Of a stretch of 34,857 nucleotides of DNA, positions 29,340 through 34,857 are shown one piece after another. The stretch is from the IMG/VR virus record IMGVR_UViG_3300025168_000021, positions 1-34,857 of that record. One strand, given 5' to 3'. The notes beneath the pieces were generated by a model. That model saw nothing but the letters and a program-made list of their open reading frames with translations, ran no database searches and was not told the DNA's origin. The translations under genes and the position numbers were made by a program. Origin of the DNA: a virus. Positions within the stretch are counted from its first letter, which is position 1; every line of letters begins with the position of its first letter.

Positions 29340-29350
29340 CTATATATTAG
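29340..29350 (-). promoter_or_regulatory. TATA-like box of the lysis cassette
   Basis: The minus strand reads TAATATATAGTGC about 25 bases before the ATG at 29319, good leaderless spacing. Confidence 0.5.
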
Positions 29351-29352
29351 TA

Positions 29353-30315
29353 TTAATTGTATTTTATCTGTGGTATTTCTATGTTTAATTTTTTACATTC
29401 TCGGTATAAATTGATGTTTTCGTTCATTAGTTGAGATATATCCGTTAAACATTTTGGGCATGACCGTAAGTATAATGGATATGTGGTCTCTTTTTCAAAA
29501 AATGCTCTAACTTTTGGCTCTCTGAGGATGCCTATGGAGCCATATTTCTCTGAATAGTCCATTAATTGTGCTATTCTGGCAATGGTCTCGCCTACTTCTA
29601 TGTTAAAACAAGCTGTTATTTTCTCAAATTCTCCAAAGTCTCTCCGTAAATCAATCATTCCTTTACTGTTTTCTATACTGGCCCAGTCTTTGGCGTATTG
29701 CTGTAATTTTTCTTCCACATCTGTTAACTCTTTATCTATTATGGATTGAAGTTCACCAGATTCATTATACCTATTTTTTAATGTCTCTAGTGTTAAGTGA
29801 AATTTATTGGCCAATTTACTCATGGCTGTTAGATATGTATATTGCCTAGTATCTTTTGGTTCCAATCTAAATGTTGTTTCTGCATCTGTTGTTGGTTTTT
29901 TTGGCTTGATTTCTTTGTCTTTTTGCTCTACACCATTAATCTTAATTTCATTATATTGATTTTTTTCTAAAGTTATTGTTGCATCATCTGTCTCAATAGT
30001 TTTCCATTTGTCCTCTTCTAACTGCGACAGGGTGTCGCTTTTATTATAGTTCTGTTTGTAAATGTCTGGAAGATTTCTTTGTATAGTTCTAGCACTTATG
30101 GCTATATCTTCCTTATCAAGTTGTTTAAATAAATAAGCACTAATTCCCTCAATTTTAATATCTATCATGTTATTATCTATTTGATTTCTAATACTGTCTC
30201 CACATCTTGCAATATAATCTCCTAGCGTATGTTTTTCCCATTTATCATAATCTGATTTAAAATCCTGTATTATTTTTCCCCAATGTTCCCGAATAAAATC
30301 TGAATCATTAGTCAT
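29353..30315 (-). CDS. 320-aa protein with HTH-like N-terminus and CPKC tail
   Basis: Residues about 55-90 (EGISAYLFKQLDKEDIAISARTIQRNLPDIYK) read like a helix-turn-helix; 145-260 is a long helical/coiled-coil region; about 285-293 has SCPKCLTD and a later Cys (RECK). It is alone behind a good promoter (TTTATTTATATACTTTATAAATG just before the ATG) and divergent from a zinc mini-gene. A transcription or packaging regulator is possible; no family recognised. Confidence 0.6.
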   Translation of the reverse strand: MTNDSDFIREHWGKIIQDFKSDYDKWEKHTLGDYIARCGDSIRNQIDNNMIDIKIEGISAYLFKQLDKEDIAISARTIQRNLPDIYKQNYNKSDTLSQLEEDKWKTIETDDATITLEKNQYNEIKINGVEQKDKEIKPKKPTTDAETTFRLEPKDTRQYTYLTAMSKLANKFHLTLETLKNRYNESGELQSIIDKELTDVEEKLQQYAKDWASIENSKGMIDLRRDFGEFEKITACFNIEVGETIARIAQLMDYSEKYGSIGILREPKVRAFFEKETTYPLYLRSCPKCLTDISQLMNENINLYRECKKLNIEIPQIKYN

Positions 30316-30399
30316 TTATAAAGTATATAAATAAACAGTAACTAATAAACATTTTGGTTAGAATAAGTAAATGTTAAATACGATAACATCTTATATATA
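30316..30399. promoter_or_regulatory. Divergent promoter region
   Basis: AT-rich spacer between the 320-aa gene (minus) and the 41-aa zinc gene (plus). For the minus gene, TTTATTTATATAC lies about 10-25 bases from the ATG. For the plus gene, TGTTAAATA lies about 22-28 bases from its ATG and TTATATATA directly precedes it. AACATTTTGGTTAG and AACTAATAAAC may be operator half-sites. Confidence 0.5.
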
Positions 30400-30525
30400 A
30401 TGACCAAAATGTCTCAAATATTTACAGTCCACGACCAAGAAATGTGTATAAATTGCAAGGAAACCCTTATAGAATTGCAGCCAGGAAGATACACCTGCCG
30501 TAGTTGTGGCACTACTGATGATTGA
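30400..30525 (+). CDS. 41-aa zinc-ribbon mini-protein, second plus-strand gene
   Basis: EMCINCKETLIELQPGRYTCRSCGTTDD is a compact zinc ribbon of the TFIIB/RNA-polymerase-subunit type (C-x2-C-x14-C-x2-C). Two in-frame ATGs are close (30400 and 30409). The stop is directly followed by the convergent gene at 30526. A promoter-facing single zinc ribbon on the opposite strand is a good candidate for a transcription regulator; this is inference. Confidence 0.65.
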   Translation: MTKMSQIFTVHDQEMCINCKETLIELQPGRYTCRSCGTTDD

Positions 30526-30720
30526 TTATTCTAGAATCCACTCTAAAATTTCAATCTGGGCCTTTTTCTCATTGGCTGTTTCAATGTCATTTATCCTAGT
30601 TCCTACTGCATAAACTGTTTTAATATCCTGTAATAAGATTCGTATATCTTTTTCATTCATCATAATATAATTGGCTACATAGTTCAAAGTTAATAACATA
30701 TATTTCAGGCTGCTATCCAC
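30526..30720 (-). CDS. 64-aa hypothetical protein
   Basis: N-terminal hydrophobic/aromatic helix (LKYMLLTLNYVANYIMM) then a charged helix with IRILLQDIKTVYAVGTRI and ANEKKAQIEILEWILE. The start is GTG at 30720 or ATG at 30699, the latter after an AGGTGG site. Possibly an anti-regulator to its convergent zinc gene; unassigned. Confidence 0.5.
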   Translation of the reverse strand: MDSSLKYMLLTLNYVANYIMMNEKDIRILLQDIKTVYAVGTRINDIETANEKKAQIEILEWILE

Positions 30721-30757
30721 CTATTACAGTTTAGCCCTATTTTTTTGTATCTTTGTT

Positions 30758-30847
30758 TTACCTATAGCCAATAACATGGCATTTACAAGTGCATATATCT
30801 TTTTCCCAATGAACTATTTTACAATCATAGCATATTATTTTGGACAA
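30758..30847 (-). CDS. 29-aa zinc-knuckle mini-protein
   Basis: A TTG start overlaps the end of the glycosyltransferase gene by 13 bases. The peptide has CYDCKIVHWEKDICTCKCH: five Cys and two His in one small module. Between its stop and the next gene (30721-30757) there is AT-rich sequence with no further gene. Confidence 0.45.
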   Translation of the reverse strand: MSKIICYDCKIVHWEKDICTCKCHVIGYR

Positions 30848-31707
30848 CTGTTCAACCTCATACCGTATTCATTGATGCCTTTAGATACTGTTATGTTATC
30901 TTTTCTTTTTAGTTTGTTCTTTCTGAATGGTGTATAATCTACAAAATGATGTGGCCTACCAAACTTATACACCAGTTTGGTCAAATCAGGGTGCATATCC
31001 AACAACATTTTTGACTTTAGATAGGTACCCTCTTTGCTGTAAAACTGTTCCGTATTGCCACCTTTTACCTGTTGGGTCCCAACTTTGTTTTGTAAGAAAG
31101 CATAAAATTGAACAGTACACCAATTATCCTTTAACATTCTTAATGATAAATCCGTATCCTCATTATATCTACCTCTCCATCTGTATGGTGTATCATTTCT
31201 AATTAAATTACATGAATAAATTCTGGTATTCATGCTGAATGGTGGTAGCTTTGAGTTTTGACTGGCAAAGAATCTGTAATTGGGCCCTGCCATGGCAATA
31301 TTTTCATATCTGTCCACAAAGTTTTCCATCGCTGTAAATATACTGGCACTTGTTACCTTATACTTTTTGTTTCTGTTAAGTCTTGCAAACCCTTGGATAT
31401 TGTCGTCCATTACCCAATGAAAATCAAATCCTTTTTCTATTGAATGGTCCCATGCAAAATTTCTGGCTGCACCAGGGCCAGTTACTTTGTTAGTATCTTT
31501 CCAAAACATATCATAATCATCATAGTATTTCTGTGGTTGAATGATAACATTACCATATCTTTCGTCTGTTGCCTTGGTGTATTCATCTACCTCTGTTGCA
31601 TCTACTATGATATTATATGGACACTTCATCTCCTCTAATGATTTTGCAGTATATCTGGTATCATATCTGCCCTTAGATACTATGTATATTGGATATTTTG
31701 GTATCAT
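30835..31707 (-). CDS. TET-associated-type glycosyltransferase (GT-A fold)
   Basis: 290 aa. Begins YPIYIVSKGRYDTRYTAKSL, followed by YNIIVDATEVDEYTKA, then VTGPGAARNFAWDHSIEKG and the metal/nucleotide-sugar motif HWVMDDNIQGFAR (DDN at 101-103), and WRGRYNEDTDLSLRML near 178-193. This order matches the TAGT family of phage and protist genomes, thought to add sugars to hydroxymethyl-pyrimidines in DNA, as part of anti-restriction hypermodification. I see no TET/JBP dioxygenase or thymidylate-synthase-like hydroxymethylase here, so the substrate is open: host-made modified base, DNA, or a virion protein. Confidence 0.8.
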   Translation of the reverse strand: MIPKYPIYIVSKGRYDTRYTAKSLEEMKCPYNIIVDATEVDEYTKATDERYGNVIIQPQKYYDDYDMFWKDTNKVTGPGAARNFAWDHSIEKGFDFHWVMDDNIQGFARLNRNKKYKVTSASIFTAMENFVDRYENIAMAGPNYRFFASQNSKLPPFSMNTRIYSCNLIRNDTPYRWRGRYNEDTDLSLRMLKDNWCTVQFYAFLQNKVGTQQVKGGNTEQFYSKEGTYLKSKMLLDMHPDLTKLVYKFGRPHHFVDYTPFRKNKLKRKDNITVSKGINEYGMRLNSCPK

Positions 31708-31973
31708 TTTTCATCTATCCACGACCAAAGATTATTATCTTTAATCTTTGCTGGGACCCAAAGTGACTTGGTCTTATCTGTGATGTGCTGTCTTACCAAC
31801 TTTGCAAATTCTTGAACATCTGCCTCGTTTTCAAAACTTATGATTATCTTTCTGTAAGCATCATTGGCCTCATTTACAAACTCTGGCATATCTTGCCAAT
31901 CATCAGGTTGGTCTTCCTTAATCTCTTGGTCAAACAGCTTATCTTGGACCTTGTTTACCCATTCGTCACTCAT
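31704..31973 (-). CDS. 89-aa protein of phage DNA-modification neighbourhoods
   Basis: Contains KIIISFENEADVQEFAKLVRQHITDKTKSLWVPAKIKD (about 42-79), a short alpha/beta module often found in phages next to ParB-like or base-modification genes (similar to xITFESEEDMQEFA...KTKSIWxP). The N-terminus is acidic (EIKEDQPDDWQDMP). It overlaps the glycosyltransferase by 4 bases and probably works with it, perhaps by guiding it to DNA. Confidence 0.6.
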   Translation of the reverse strand: MSDEWVNKVQDKLFDQEIKEDQPDDWQDMPEFVNEANDAYRKIIISFENEADVQEFAKLVRQHITDKTKSLWVPAKIKDNNLWSWIDEK

Positions 31974-32079
31974 TATTAATTTCCATTATTTTAAATTCTG
32001 CTTTAGTAAGTCTAGCATCAAATCTATCTACCCAAAACTCTAGCCATTCTAAGCGTTCTTCTACTGTCTTATGACTCAT
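31966..32079 (-). CDS. 37-aa helical mini-protein
   Basis: MSHKTVEERLEWLEFWVDRFDARL then KAEFKIMEINNE: one amphipathic helix rich in Trp, Glu and Arg. It overlaps both neighbours (stop 31966, upstream gene stop 32069-32071). Likely an oligomerising partner; unknown. Confidence 0.5.
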   Translation of the reverse strand: MSHKTVEERLEWLEFWVDRFDARLTKAEFKIMEINNE

Positions 32080-32362
32080 TGACTAAAACACCTAGGTAAG
32101 TTGATTCCATGGGACCCTCTATGAGTTTCTTCATGTTTTCAATCATGTCTATAATAACAGAATCCTTGCCAGTCATTTGGTCTATCTGGTCCCATGATAT
32201 GTTCATCTCTAATTGAATTTGGTGTCCTCTTACTTTTGTTGTGGCGTATGGTATTGCCTTAATTTTTAATGGCTCTCTTAGTCTTGATACCACTTCTTTA
32301 GTCTCATGGAATGTAGATTTAGTATCTCTAGACATTATATCTCCCTCAAAGCCATCAGTCAT
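32069..32362 (-). CDS. 97-aa hypothetical protein
   Basis: From the ATG at 32362, MTDGFEGDIMSRDTKST, then alpha/beta stretches TKEVVSRLREPLKIKAIPYATTKVRGHQIQLEMNISWDQ and IDMIENMKKLIEGP. The longer ATG at 32386 would overlap the 27-aa gene by a wrong frame and is not preferred. Not recognised; located with the glycosyltransferase group. Confidence 0.6.
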   Translation of the reverse strand: MTDGFEGDIMSRDTKSTFHETKEVVSRLREPLKIKAIPYATTKVRGHQIQLEMNISWDQIDQMTGKDSVIIDMIENMKKLIEGPMESTYLGVLVNES

Positions 32363-32438
32363 TGTTATCAATCTCCAAGACTTCATTTATTTTTCTAATC
32401 TGGGCTTCTGCTATTGTAAGCATTTGTTCAAAAGTCAA
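32355..32438 (-). CDS. 27-aa helical mini-protein
   Basis: A TTG start overlaps the stop of the zinc gene (AATTGAC); the peptide reads as one amphipathic helix (FEQMLTIAEAQIRKINEVLE) ending DNND. The next gene ATG lies in its last codons, so its main role may be translational coupling. Confidence 0.35.
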   Translation of the reverse strand: MTFEQMLTIAEAQIRKINEVLEIDNND

Positions 32439-32605
32439 TTTTTATATCCCTCTTCATCACATCTTTCACAACAGGTCGTACAAAAATCTATGGATTTTAA
32501 ATCTTTACCCATGCCATATTCGTGGTCACATATCTCCTCGGATCCACAATTATCACAGAATATATCATAATCATTTATGGTTCTGTCATTCATTCTAACT
32601 ACCAT
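32435..32605 (-). CDS. 56-aa acidic zinc-binding protein
   Basis: FCDNCGSEEICDHEYGMG and FCTTCCERCDEEGY give two or three Cys pairs with one His. It is acidic, unlike the basic zinc mini-proteins of the replication operon, so protein contacts are more likely than DNA. The ATG shares its first base with the upstream stop (TAATG). Confidence 0.6.
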   Translation of the reverse strand: MVVRMNDRTINDYDIFCDNCGSEEICDHEYGMGKDLKSIDFCTTCCERCDEEGYKN

Positions 32606-32814
32606 TATTCCTCTACCTCAAAACTTATCAATCCTGCCTCTACAAAATCATCTAATATAATTTGTAATTTTGGCATGATTTTATATCCAAACTCATTTAA
32701 AACATTACTATTTAATGCACCTTGCTCAAGTACATTTAAAATAAATTGAGCATCTTTACCCGATATTCCATGTTTTTCACAAATCTTATTTAATTTCCAT
32801 AGATCAGTAACCAT
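32605..32814 (-). CDS. 69-aa winged-helix-like protein
   Basis: LWKLNKICEKHGISGKDAQFILNVLEQGALNSNVLNEFGYKIMPKLQIILDDFVEAGLISFEVEE resembles a MarR/ArsR-type winged helix in spacing of helices (residues 5-17, 20-32, 48-58) and a short wing. It starts at TGATG with the C2H2-like gene. A small DNA-binding regulator is possible; pattern match only. Confidence 0.5.
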   Translation of the reverse strand: MVTDLWKLNKICEKHGISGKDAQFILNVLEQGALNSNVLNEFGYKIMPKLQIILDDFVEAGLISFEVEE

Positions 32815-32951
32815 CAGTTTTCATCTACCTTTAATAGTGTATGACCTAACTTTACTACTTTATTAGAGTAGGTCCAATTCTTTTTAAAATGTTTTTCCAT
32901 TGTAGTTACGCTGTTTGTAGAGTAACCACATTCACAATTAAATTCTTTCAT
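32814..32951 (-). CDS. 45-aa single zinc-finger protein
   Basis: MKEFNCECGYSTNSVTTMEKHFKKNW is a C-x-C-x(12)-H-type half finger similar to C2H2 fingers, followed by a basic VKLGHTLLKV tail. The ATG at 32951 is 22-30 bases after a TTTATATTC box (32973-32981), so a leaderless message starts here. Confidence 0.6.
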   Translation of the reverse strand: MKEFNCECGYSTNSVTTMEKHFKKNWTYSNKVVKLGHTLLKVDEN

Positions 32952-32972
32952 GCAATATTAGGACCATAAGAT

Positions 32973-32981
32973 GAATATAAA
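32973..32981 (-). promoter_or_regulatory. TATA-like box
   Basis: TTTATATTC on the minus strand, 22-30 bases before the ATG at 32951. Confidence 0.45.
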
Positions 32982-32991
32982 TCAATATGGT

Positions 32992-33123
32992 CTAATCTTC
33001 TTCATCTTGGTCTGCATTATCCCACCATTCTGGTGGTTCTGACTTTGGTTTTGGATCAATTATTGGATCAATCCATGAGCATGAGGAGCCCAAACATTGT
33101 TTGTTTTTCTTCAACTTCTCCAT
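32992..33123 (-). CDS. 43-aa acidic mini-protein
   Basis: Short basic N-terminus (MEKLKKNKQCLGSSCSW) then a Pro/Asp/Glu-rich tail (IDPIIDPKPKSEPPEWWDN and following). It overlaps the 36-aa frame by 56 bases in another frame; only one may be used, or both. A charged tail of this sort often binds proteins. Confidence 0.4.
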   Translation of the reverse strand: MEKLKKNKQCLGSSCSWIDPIIDPKPKSEPPEWWDNADQDEED

Positions 33124-33178
33124 TTAATAGTTTCTCCAATGTTTCTAAAATAAACTTTTGAACAAAAAAATCAATCAT
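33068..33178 (-). CDS. 36-aa hydrophobic-helix mini-protein
   Basis: MIDFFVQKFILETLEKLLNGE then TMFGLLMLMD: an amphipathic helix with a hydrophobic end. Its ATG lies in the end of the 63-aa gene (CATGATTGA), in the usual coupling style. The long overlap with the 43-aa frame lowers confidence. Confidence 0.35.
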   Translation of the reverse strand: MIDFFVQKFILETLEKLLNGEVEEKQTMFGLLMLMD

Positions 33179-33362
33179 GTTCATTTTCTGCATACTCCTC
33201 TTGGTTTTCTCTAACTATATCGTCATAAATGACATTGAATAGGTTAAATGTTTTTTCATCTTCCTTAGACGGGTGTTTATCTTTAAAGGCTAGATTGTAC
33301 CATCGAATAATTCGGGCATAATGCTCCTCATATATGCCGACATCGTGGTCAATTCTAACCAT
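33171..33362 (-). CDS. 63-aa acidic hypothetical protein
   Basis: EEHYARIIRWYNLAFKDKHPS, then TFNLFNVIYDDIVRENQEEYAE: a two-helix acidic protein. Overlaps the upstream 38-aa gene by 8 bases. Unassigned. Confidence 0.55.
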   Translation of the reverse strand: MVRIDHDVGIYEEHYARIIRWYNLAFKDKHPSKEDEKTFNLFNVIYDDIVRENQEEYAENEHD

Positions 33363-33471
33363 ATAGTGACTCTAACAAATCTTTAATTAAGAAATATATC
33401 TCTTCCTGCTCTGACCTTCTCTTAAAATCTGTTAAGACTATTCTGTCCTCTGTTATTTCTGCATTAACCAT
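33355..33471 (-). CDS. 38-aa charged helical mini-protein
   Basis: EITEDRIVLTDFKRRSEQ then EIYFLIKDLLESLYG. Its ATG lies within the stop region of the phosphoesterase gene (overlap 8 bases) and its stop overlaps the 63-aa start. Function unknown. Confidence 0.5.
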   Translation of the reverse strand: MVNAEITEDRIVLTDFKRRSEQEEIYFLIKDLLESLYG

Positions 33472-34276
33472 GTTCATTTACCTTACTTTTATAAGCATCA
33501 AAAGAAATAGTCATGGTGCCTGGTTTGCTAGTCATGAGTTTGTTACCTTTTTGTTCCATCCATTGATCTTTGTTGTTTGATACTGCCGTAGTAAAACAAC
33601 CACTATTTACCATAATTTGTTCTTTAGAATCCCATGAATTTTTCTTATCATTATAAAAAAATGTGTCTCTTTTTACTGCCATTGGATCGTGTAAATGGCC
33701 CATCTGATAAATATCTGCTTCACAGTTAACCGTTAAATTCTCTAGTGCTTTAAGGGTCCCACCACCACCAGCTCCATGATTGACAAATAGTGTTTTTTTC
33801 ATCATTGATTTACCTTTGAATTGTATATCTAATCTGATAAATCCTTTACTGCCTAAGAATGTCATGTTATTGTATTTGCAATATCTTTTCATGTCTCCCT
33901 CGGTTACCACTCTGGATTTATACTCATGATTACCCCATTGGAGATACCATATCTTTTCCATGCCATAATGTTTAAGATAGTATTCCTGTTCATCATATAA
34001 CTCGGCACATCTTTCGTCCAATTCGTCTTGTTGTTCGGCTAGAGTTCTTAATGATACTGCTTCGTCTTTGAATCTTGGATCACCTGGTAATATTAAGTCC
34101 AGTTGATCTCCACCAAAACTTGTAAATCTATATGGATCATTTAGAATGTCCTTAACTCTCCTTGTAAATAATTCATCTTGAAAATTAGTATTGCCAATAT
34201 GTATGTCTGATAGGTTTTCCCAATGCACTATTGTATCTTTTTTATCTAACTCTATAATTATTTTTTTGGAATACAA
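33464..34276 (-). CDS. Calcineurin-like metallophosphoesterase
   Basis: 270 aa with all five family motifs in order: DIH (24-26), GGDQLD (55-60, usually GDxxD), GNHE (115-118), NHG (166-168) and GHLHD (193-197). This fold cleaves phosphoesters with two metal ions: nucleic-acid ends (SbcD/Mre11-like), nucleotides or proteins. Without an SMC partner and near a PD-(D/E)XK-like nuclease, DNA-end or RNA processing is a fair guess. The start is TTG at 34276, since a stop lies directly upstream in frame; the 31-aa zinc gene overlaps it. Confidence 0.88.
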   Translation of the reverse strand: MYSKKIIIELDKKDTIVHWENLSDIHIGNTNFQDELFTRRVKDILNDPYRFTSFGGDQLDLILPGDPRFKDEAVSLRTLAEQQDELDERCAELYDEQEYYLKHYGMEKIWYLQWGNHEYKSRVVTEGDMKRYCKYNNMTFLGSKGFIRLDIQFKGKSMMKKTLFVNHGAGGGGTLKALENLTVNCEADIYQMGHLHDPMAVKRDTFFYNDKKNSWDSKEQIMVNSGCFTTAVSNNKDQWMEQKGNKLMTSKPGTMTISFDAYKSKVNEHG

Positions 34277-34353
34277 TCATTACAAACTGGTAAATCATCA
34301 ACTAAAGTAACTAATACATTTGACGAAAAACAGACATGGCATAAACTTTTCAT
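34258..34353 (-). CDS. 31-aa zinc-knuckle mini-protein
   Basis: MKSLCHVCFSSNVLVTL then LPVCNDCIPKK: two Cys pairs 19 apart. ATGA overlap with the nuclease stop at 34350-34353, and its end overlaps the phosphoesterase start by 19 bases. The same size and layout as the 31-aa gene at 74-169 just upstream of the nuclease, so the nuclease is flanked by two knuckles. Confidence 0.55.
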   Translation of the reverse strand: MKSLCHVCFSSNVLVTLVDDLPVCNDCIPKK

Positions 34354-34787
34354 ACAAAATATTCTCCAGCTTCTAACTTTGCCAAGTGTTTGCTATATTC
34401 TTCCCATGCTCTATATGTAACCAAAAATTCTGTCAATTCATCTATTGATACATTCTTTAACTCCATTATTTTTCTTAGGTCTTTGATTGATTCATGATTG
34501 ATTAGTATGTATTCCAGATTTATTCTTTCAAAATCTGCATTTCTTTTTAATGTTGATGCCGTTGGCATTTCTAGGGTCCCATGTACTTTGCCATCTGATT
34601 CTATGTATCTGTCCATTTTGCCATAAACGAATTTGATATCCACATTACGTTCCTTGTATTTCTGGGTAAATTTACCATTCTTTATGTTTACCTCTCTATG
34701 TACTCTAAAGCCTGACTTTGTTAATGATGAATGTATTAAATCCTCTTTGTTTTTACCTGATATGGCATGATTGATCTTCTTATTCAT
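34350..34787 (-). CDS. PD-(D/E)XK nuclease, Vsr/DUF559-like
   Basis: 145 aa. NVDIKF (Asp50), YIESDGKVHG (Glu63, Asp65, His69), then LKRNADFERINLEYILIN. The order D...E-x-DG-x-x-H...KR-x-x-F/D is that of very-short-patch-repair-like and DUF559 nucleases. It may act in mismatch repair, recombination or host-DNA attack. The ATG at 34787 follows AGAGGT by 11 bases; the GTG at 34826 lies in the preceding zinc gene in another frame. The gene spans the terminal repeat and so is whole only in the closed circle. Confidence 0.7.
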   Translation of the reverse strand: MNKKINHAISGKNKEDLIHSSLTKSGFRVHREVNIKNGKFTQKYKERNVDIKFVYGKMDRYIESDGKVHGTLEMPTASTLKRNADFERINLEYILINHESIKDLRKIMELKNVSIDELTEFLVTYRAWEEYSKHLAKLEAGEYFV

Positions 34788-34857
34788 TACAGATTTATTA
34801 CCTCTAGGCAAGTTGGCAGTCCTCACATTTTTTAATACTTCTTTCGCTTCTTGTTTC
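34731..34857. repeat. Terminal direct repeat, copy 2
   Basis: Identical to 1-127. Joining the copies restores a continuous operon: nuclease (34350-34787) preceded by the 31-aa zinc gene (74-169) and the MCM group. Confidence 0.95.

Larger units (their letters stand above)
970..34580. repeat. Dispersed GGGWCCC palindrome, 24 copies
   Basis: Copy starts are 970, 2066, 5610, 7131, 7366, 8062, 8426, 8864, 12333, 12460, 21464, 22321, 22941, 23384, 23769, 26040, 27227, 27425, 28338, 31074, 31753, 32111, 33754 and 34574. They fall in all three codon phases (for example Gly-Pro, Gly-Thr, Trp-Val-Pro and Asp-Pro). Several one-base-off copies (TGGWCCC/AGGTCCC) also occur. No copy lies in 12467-21463. 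Confidence 0.8.

Noticed and set aside
1-34857. Integrase, attachment site, transposase, DNA polymerase or primase
   Set aside because: I looked through all minus- and plus-strand frames for their motifs and saw none; the genome appears non-integrating and host-dependent for synthesis.

Overview
The window looks like one complete, AT-rich genome of a tailed archaeal virus (class Caudoviricetes, HK97-type virion). Bases 1-127 are repeated exactly at 34731-34857, so the sequence closes into a circle, or is terminally redundant, with a unit of 34,730 bp. An archaeal host is indicated by an MCM-type replicative helicase, TATA-like boxes 20-40 bases before start codons, T-rich unpaired terminators, many TTG starts, and a very large number of tiny Cys-pair (zinc-ribbon) proteins. 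Low G+C together with marine-phage-type fibre repeats suggests a marine ammonia-oxidising archaeon (Nitrosopumilus-like). That host call is inference. I see no integrase, DNA polymerase, primase or tRNA, so replication probably relies on the host plus the viral MCM.

Almost everything is on the minus strand, and genes overlap by 1-11 bases (ATGA, TAATG, TGATG junctions). Read in the direction of transcription (high to low coordinates, through the circle junction), the layout is as follows. (1) 34787-28069 is an accessory/early and lysis arc: a PD-(D/E)XK-like nuclease, a metallophosphoesterase, a chain of very small proteins, a TET-associated-type glycosyltransferase, a 320-aa protein behind its own promoter, and a lysis cassette (two-TM holin-like protein, hairpin, matrixin metalloprotease, 23-aa one-TM peptide). 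(2) 28017-24245 holds small promoter-terminator cassettes, then terminase small and large subunits and more small genes. (3) 24092-16876 is the head module: Ig-like protein, portal, coiled-coil/TM protein, prohead protease, a KTSC-domain protein reached by a possible frameshift, major capsid protein, SprT-like peptidase, head-tail connector. (4) 16874-5368 is the fibre and tail module: decapeptide-repeat fibre, glycine-rich adhesin, a 604-aa repeat protein, tail-tube candidates, a short protein with a hydrophobic segment, a 929-aa tail hub/tip protein and a distal fibre. (5) 5337-74 is an early replication/repair operon: many zinc-ribbon mini-proteins, an HNH-like nuclease, a T4 endonuclease V-like pyrimidine-dimer glycosylase and the MCM helicase.

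Two genes run the other way (11233-11613 and 30400-30525). Both encode Cys-pair proteins and both face a minus-strand gene across a short shared promoter region.

The strongest unusual signals are: (a) about 25 separate small zinc-ribbon-like proteins or tails, including zinc tails on the portal and prohead protease; (b) the palindrome GGGWCCC at 24 places in all three reading frames, absent from a 9-kb block of fibre and head genes; (c) repeated small transcription units sharing the box TTTTGCTTAAAAACATA; (d) a compact lysis cassette built on a matrixin instead of a peptidoglycan endolysin; (e) two places in the structural operon where an essential reading frame lacks a normal start and recoding is plausible.
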